Shown: positions 60,187 to 64,000 of the stretch, one piece after another | Layout of the letters: each line of letters opens with the position of its first letter | Position numbering within the stretch: position 1 is the stretch's first letter | From: Clostridia bacterium | GTDB taxonomy: Bacteria; Bacillota; Clostridia; Oscillospirales; Acutalibacteraceae | Assembly: GCA_017531385.1 (NCBI GenBank) | Contig: JAFXLD010000052.1 | Location: 45,664 to 109,663, forward strand | Length of the DNA: 64,000 nt | Direction of reading: 5' to 3' | Made by a program: the position numbers and the translations under genes | The notes under the pieces: model-generated | Databases searched by the model: none | Told to the model about the DNA's origin: nothing | The model's input: only the letters and a program-made list of their open reading frames with translations

Positions 60187-60861
60187 ATGAAAAAAATTCT
60201 TGTTGCAGATGATGAAGAACTTATTATGAATCTGGTTTGCGATTTTTTGAGTCGTGACGGTTATGAACCTCTTTCTGCTTCAGACGGAGAAGAAGCACTT
60301 GATGTATTCAGGAGCAATCCCGACATTGCTCTTGTCATTCTTGATATCATGATGCCGAAAATTGACGGCTGGGAAGTTTGCAGAACCATAAGAGAAACAT
60401 CAAATGTACCTGTTATAATGCTTACTGCAAGAAGTCAGGAATTTGATGAGCTTACAGGTTTTGAGGCAGGGGCTGACGATTATGTTATAAAGCCCTGCAG
60501 TCCGTCTGTTCTTATGAAACGTGTTGCGGCATTACTTCGTCGTGATAATGCAAAGCTCATGACCACAAAATTCACCATCGGTGAACTGACCCTTGATGCA
60601 GAAGCACATGATGTATACCTTTACGGAAAATCCGTTGTTCTTGCACTCAAGGAATACAGTATTCTTTATAAACTTATTTCAAATCCCGGCAGAGTATTCT
60701 CCAGAGAACAGCTTCTTGATGATATCTGGGGGTTTGATTTTGAAGGTGATATGAGAACTGTCGATTCTCATGTTGCAAGACTCCGCACAAAACTCGGTGA
60801 TTGGGGAGCCAGACACATAAAGACTATTTACGGTACAGGGTATAAAATTGAGGCTGAATGA
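60187..60861 (+). CDS. OmpR-family response regulator
   Basis: The 224-aa protein has a receiver domain (DDEE at the start; phospho-acceptor Asp53 in VILDIMMPKIDGWEV; KPCS Lys) and a C-terminal winged helix (LALKEYSILYKLISNPGRVFSREQLL; DSHVARLRTKL). Its target genes cannot be read from the sequence. The stop overlaps the start of the kinase gene by ATGA. It is 14 bp downstream of queT, so it may be partly cotranscribed with it. Confidence 0.93.
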   Translation: MKKILVADDEELIMNLVCDFLSRDGYEPLSASDGEEALDVFRSNPDIALVILDIMMPKIDGWEVCRTIRETSNVPVIMLTARSQEFDELTGFEAGADDYVIKPCSPSVLMKRVAALLRRDNAKLMTTKFTIGELTLDAEAHDVYLYGKSVVLALKEYSILYKLISNPGRVFSREQLLDDIWGFDFEGDMRTVDSHVARLRTKLGDWGARHIKTIYGTGYKIEAE

Positions 60862-62375
60862 TTATGGCAAAAAAGCAAAAAAGAAAACAAAAGGTAACGT
60901 TGAGTCAGAAGCTTATCCGTATTATTGCACTTGTTCTTGTCTTTATCATGGTCAGCATCATTTTTCTGACATACAAGGGGCTTGATGTACTGTATCTTAC
61001 TCTTGCCGGTGTTGAAAGTTTTCTTGCCACATATGAAATTGAGGATGCATACAACTCAACTACGGGTGAGTTTTTCTCAGTTATGGACAGCATAGAACGT
61101 GAATATGCAATAACTGTGGAGCTTTATTCATCAAACGGAGATTTTGTTTATTCGTCATCTTATAAAGGAATGTTATCATCTCCGCCATACAACAAAGATA
61201 CATATGTTATTCCTGATTCGGAGAAAAAGAATTATGAAGTAATTATGGATCTCGGACAGGCTGCAAGTAATACATTCAATCTCAGCCGTGATACACAAGG
61301 ATCGAGAAATACCGAATATCTTGTTGGTACATGGAATACCGAAACCGGCATTATTATTAAGATTTTCAAAGTCAAGACAACTGTTGATAATAATGCAAGA
61401 CTGGCTGTTGTGTTTGTTTCTTTTGTTGCTATATTAGCATCAGCCTGCGGATTTATTGCCATTTCCATAATTGTAAAAAGAATAACAAAGCCGTTGGGAA
61501 AAATGAGTGAGATCACAAAGAATATGTCTTCGCTTGATTTTTCTCAGAAATGTGAACCAAATGATGTTACTGAAATTGCTTTGCTTGCAGACAGTATAAA
61601 TGAAATGTCAGAATCATTGAAGACTTCTCTTGATGATCTTCGTCAGAAAAATGAAAAATTGCAGGACGATATCGAGCAGGAAAAAACCATTGACAGGTTG
61701 AGACAGGTCTTTATTTCAGGTGTTTCTCATGAACTGAAAACTCCGATTGCCATAATTCAGGGGTACTCAGAAGGGCTTAAAGTTTTTCTTGAATCTGACC
61801 CTGAAACTGCAAAAAAATATTGCAGTACAATTATAACCGAAACAGAGCGTATGAACAGTCTTGTAATGAAACTGCTTGATATCATCAAGTATGAATCAGG
61901 CGAATATAAGCTTATGTATGAATCGTTCAATGTTTATGACATTATTGAGGATTGGTTTGAAAGAAACCGTTCAATCCTTGATGAAAAAAGAATAAACGCT
62001 GTCAATGACATAGATAAAGAATATATGGGATTTGGTGATCTGTTTATTCTGTCAACCGTTGTGAATAATTATATGTCGAATGCGGTTTCTCATGTTGATT
62101 CGGAAATGCTGATAAGAGCATCATCAAAAGAAATTGATAATGACCGTTATCGTATCAGTATTTTCAACACGGGTGAGCAAATTGCACCAAAAGATATCGA
62201 TCAGATATGGAACAGTTTCTATCGTGCGGATAAATCAATGTCAAGAGCTCAGGGCAGATTCGGTCTCGGACTTGCAATTGTTGCTGCTATCCAGAAACTC
62301 CATGAACAGGAGTACGGTGTGATAAATCATGATAACGGTGTCGAGTTCTGGTTTGATGTGAAAAAAAATTCATAA
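60858..62375 (+). CDS. Sensor histidine kinase
   Basis: The 505-aa protein has membrane span 1 (residues 20-38), an extracellular sensor of about 140 residues, span 2 (181-206), a HAMP domain (207-260), a coiled coil (LRQKNEKLQDDIEQEKTIDR), the HisKA H-box with His291 (SGVSHELKTPIAII) and a HATPase domain (FGLGLAIVAAIQKL). ATG 60858 overlaps the regulator stop; ATG 60864 is an alternative with GAGG further away. It phosphorylates the adjacent response regulator; the signal is unknown. A terminator follows. Confidence 0.92.
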   Translation: MIMAKKQKRKQKVTLSQKLIRIIALVLVFIMVSIIFLTYKGLDVLYLTLAGVESFLATYEIEDAYNSTTGEFFSVMDSIEREYAITVELYSSNGDFVYSSSYKGMLSSPPYNKDTYVIPDSEKKNYEVIMDLGQAASNTFNLSRDTQGSRNTEYLVGTWNTETGIIIKIFKVKTTVDNNARLAVVFVSFVAILASACGFIAISIIVKRITKPLGKMSEITKNMSSLDFSQKCEPNDVTEIALLADSINEMSESLKTSLDDLRQKNEKLQDDIEQEKTIDRLRQVFISGVSHELKTPIAIIQGYSEGLKVFLESDPETAKKYCSTIITETERMNSLVMKLLDIIKYESGEYKLMYESFNVYDIIEDWFERNRSILDEKRINAVNDIDKEYMGFGDLFILSTVVNNYMSNAVSHVDSEMLIRASSKEIDNDRYRISIFNTGEQIAPKDIDQIWNSFYRADKSMSRAQGRFGLGLAIVAAIQKLHEQEYGVINHDNGVEFWFDVKKNS

Positions 62376-62382
62376 AAAGATG

Positions 62383-62418
62383 AACAGTTTCTGCTTGTGC
62401 AGGGACTGTTTTCTTTTT
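62383..62418 (+). terminator. Terminator after the two-component operon
   Basis: AACAGTTTCTGC (62383-62394) pairs with GCAGGGACTGTT (62399-62410) with two G-T pairs, then TTCTTTTT. Confidence 0.8.
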
Positions 62419-62439
62419 ATGTGACATATAATAAACCGG

Positions 62440-63621
62440 GTGATTGACATAAAAAATAATATTATGAAAAGAAAATTAAAAATAAAACTACCGTTTTCTG
62501 TTTATCCTTTTGTTGCTGTAATAATAATTTCATTTTCGATATATATTTCAACATTTTCTTTTATGCCGCAAAAAGTGATATATATAAGCACACTTTTTGC
62601 AATGCCTGAAGGTATCGTGTGCAGAATAAGCCAGTTGAAAGATGAGTTTATAAAAAAGTTTTTTTACGGTGACGGTACAGAGTTTATCCAGAACGGCGGA
62701 TCAATGAATGATCTTATCAGATATCGTGATTTTTCGGACCTGACCGTTACACCGGAAGATATTATCGAAAATACTGCAAAAGTGCAGAAGATGTTTGATA
62801 ACGGGAAATATGTGTATGATGGTGTGATTGTAGAACGGACTTTTACTGATAATCAGGCATCGGACTCTTTTGAAAATATCCATGTCCGTAATGTGACAGA
62901 AAATTCGCAGATCGATATTGAAAGCATCGTAAAAACGGGTTGTACTCTGCCGATTTCAGACTTTTCCGAACCGGTTGTGCTGATTTATCATACTCATTCG
63001 ACAGAGAGTTACATAATGACCGATAACGGTGAATTTTCATCGGATTATCCGTCACGAAGTGATGATAAAAGCATAAATATGGTCCGTATCGGGGATGAAA
63101 TAACTGCAGTTCTTGAATCAAAAGGCATCGGCGTGATTCATGACAGAACTATTTATGATTCCACATATAATGGTGCATATGACAAGTCACGGAGCGGCAT
63201 TGAAAAAATTCTCAGAAAATATCCGTCAATAGTCATAACGCTTGATATCCATCGAGATGCGATTTATTACGATGATTATACTCGGGTAAAATCGGTTGCG
63301 GAAATTGATGGTGCAAAGGCGGCACAGCTGATGATAATAGCCGGTGCCGAAGGCGGAAATGTTTCATCTTTTCCCGAATGGGAAAAAAATCTTGCTTTTG
63401 CGGTAAATCTTCAGAAATCTGCCAATAATAAATATGAAAATCTTATGAAACCCATATATTTCTGCAACAGAAAATATAATATGGATTTAACGCCGTATTC
63501 ATTGCTTGTAGAAGTCGGAACAGATGTCAATACGTTGAGTGAAGCGGCATATTCGGGACGCCTTCTGGGTGATGTTCTTTCCGATTACATAAAACAAAAT
63601 CCAAAGGAAAGTGAAAAATGA
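62440..63621 (+). CDS. spoIIP: Stage II sporulation protein P
   Basis: The 393-aa protein has an N-terminal membrane span (PFVAVIIISFSIYISTFSF) and the SpoIIP amidase/endopeptidase core: VVLIYHTHSTESYI, YPSIVITLDIHRDAI, EKNLAFAVNLQK and LLVEVGTDVNTLSEA. The His and Glu residues in these motifs bind zinc. It cuts septal peptidoglycan during engulfment with SpoIID and SpoIIM. The start is uncertain: GTG 62440 and ATG 62464 both lack a good RBS. A CATATAAT at 62425-62432 resembles a -10 box, possibly for a sporulation sigma factor. The 3' end overlaps the next gene by ATGA. Confidence 0.92.
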   Translation: MIDIKNNIMKRKLKIKLPFSVYPFVAVIIISFSIYISTFSFMPQKVIYISTLFAMPEGIVCRISQLKDEFIKKFFYGDGTEFIQNGGSMNDLIRYRDFSDLTVTPEDIIENTAKVQKMFDNGKYVYDGVIVERTFTDNQASDSFENIHVRNVTENSQIDIESIVKTGCTLPISDFSEPVVLIYHTHSTESYIMTDNGEFSSDYPSRSDDKSINMVRIGDEITAVLESKGIGVIHDRTIYDSTYNGAYDKSRSGIEKILRKYPSIVITLDIHRDAIYYDDYTRVKSVAEIDGAKAAQLMIIAGAEGGNVSSFPEWEKNLAFAVNLQKSANNKYENLMKPIYFCNRKYNMDLTPYSLLVEVGTDVNTLSEAAYSGRLLGDVLSDYIKQNPKESEK

Positions 63622-63809
63622 ACGAAACAAAAAAGGTAGCAAGAAGATTTTTATTGACAGTTGTATGGATATTTTTTGTTCTTCTGACACTGACAGGAAT
63701 TGTCAGTGCAGGAGAACGGACAGAATATGTAAACAGCGGAAAAGAACCGCAGACGGTGAAGATAAACAATAATTTATCGGTGGAGCCGATAAAAATTCGC
63801 AATTTGTAA
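63618..63809 (+). CDS. Small single-span membrane protein, coupled to spoIIP
   Basis: The 63-aa protein has a basic start (MNETKKVARRFLLTV), one span (VVWIFFVLLTLTGIVSA) and a short outer tail. The ATG overlaps the spoIIP stop, so it is translated with it. The last codons (KIRNL and the stop) lie inside a palindromic element (from 63794), so the original C-terminus may have been replaced. Function unknown; the context suggests a sporulation role. Confidence 0.7.
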   Translation: MNETKKVARRFLLTVVWIFFVLLTLTGIVSAGERTEYVNSGKEPQTVKINNNLSVEPIKIRNL

Positions 63810-63895
63810 TTCTTAATTCGCAATTGTGGAAAGGGCTTCGCCCTTTGACCCATTTGTAAAATTCAAGCCCGTAGGGCTTCCGATAATTGCGAATT
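63794..63895. repeat. Palindromic MITE-like element
   Basis: AATTCGCAATT occurs at 63794-63804 and again at 63815-63825, and its inverse AATTGCGAATT at 63885-63895. Two internal hairpins are visible: AAGGGCTTCGCCCTT (63831-63845) and AAGCCCGTAGGGCTT (63865-63879). No ORF. It lies between the small spoIIP-linked gene and the IS30-type sequence. Confidence 0.6.
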
Positions 63896-63915
63896 GAGCA
63901 TGATAGATTGTCAAG

Positions 63916-64000
63916 TTAAGTGCAACACTTTAATAATTCAAGAGTAAGAATCTCAGCAGGAGATTTAAAACCAAATCGTTTTCTTGGTCTGTTATTGATT
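63916..64000 (-). CDS. IS30-family transposase, 3' end (partial)
   Basis: Reading the minus strand from the window edge gives INNRPRKRFGFKSPAEIL and a stop at 63916-63918, the typical IS30 C-terminus (NxRPRKxLGxxTPxE). The insertion sequence continues beyond the window. Confidence 0.85.
   Translation of the reverse strand, partial: INNRPRKRFGFKSPAEILTLELLKCCT

Noticed and set aside
1-64000. tRNA or rRNA genes, restriction or CRISPR-Cas systems, phage genes
   Set aside because: None could be recognised; the only mobile parts seen are the palindromic elements and the IS30 end.

Overview
The window looks like chromosome from a low-GC, endospore-forming Clostridia bacterium, most likely an Oscillospirales/Ruminococcaceae-type gut or rumen anaerobe. 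This rests on the sporulation genes gpr and spoIIP, two dockerin-bearing secreted proteins, a Firmicutes T-box leader, a preQ1 riboswitch in front of queT, a flavodiiron protein with rubredoxin, GPH-type sugar symporters, and a sortase-assembled pilus locus. No species is assigned.

Layout. 1-5.6 kb: a pilus operon (3' part of a tip-type LPETG protein, major pilin, class C sortase, LPQTG minor pilin, second sortase) that ends in a small truncated-looking ORF against a convergent TetM/EF-G-like GTPase gene (5.5-7.5 kb). 7.6-17.7 kb: carbohydrate genes. These are a secreted beta-helix protein, a GH57/GH38-like enzyme, and a tightly overlapping four-gene minus-strand operon (TIM-barrel isomerase, 2-hydroxyacid dehydrogenase, GPH symporter, membrane-anchored unknown). 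18-25 kb: a fumarate-reductase-type flavoprotein, a PutP-like symporter, a TetR regulator, and fumarase plus malic enzyme. 25-34.8 kb: an operon of Crp-type regulator, pentose-P epimerase, ribokinase and GH39-like protein; a divergent trxA-trxB pair; an acetyltransferase; a GPH symporter with an unusual repeated cytoplasmic tail; and a PHP phosphoesterase.

34.8-39.9 kb: a T-box-controlled operon for tRNA-dependent amidation. The first gene encodes AspRS fused in frame to a GatC domain. The second is a short GatA in which both catalytic serine positions of the amidase triad are lost (Leu83 and Ala107, with Lys23 kept). The third is an apparently intact GatB. This is the most unusual item in the window, because it suggests an aspartyl-tRNA amidation complex without its own glutaminase. 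39.9-53.6 kb: AlaX-type editing protein, GH78, ZIP transporter, rubredoxin and FprA, a GDPD, a GH110-like beta-helix enzyme, a flavin reductase, DUF1963, a tail-anchored metallophosphoesterase, a MATE exporter, and a two-gene operon pairing a dockerin/chagasin-like inhibitor with a dockerin papain-family protease.

53.8-57.0 kb: an operon of an ABC exporter (with N-terminal PH-like region and zinc ribbon), a DUF1854 protein and a DarA/PstA-type c-di-AMP receptor. A MITE-like palindromic element follows. 57.2-64 kb: a small membrane protein, rpsT, gpr, hpf, a preQ1 riboswitch with queT, a two-component system, spoIIP, a small membrane protein whose 3' end runs into a second palindromic element, and the 3' end of an IS30-type transposase gene.

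All calls come from reading the sequence and recognising motifs. No database search or fold prediction was run.
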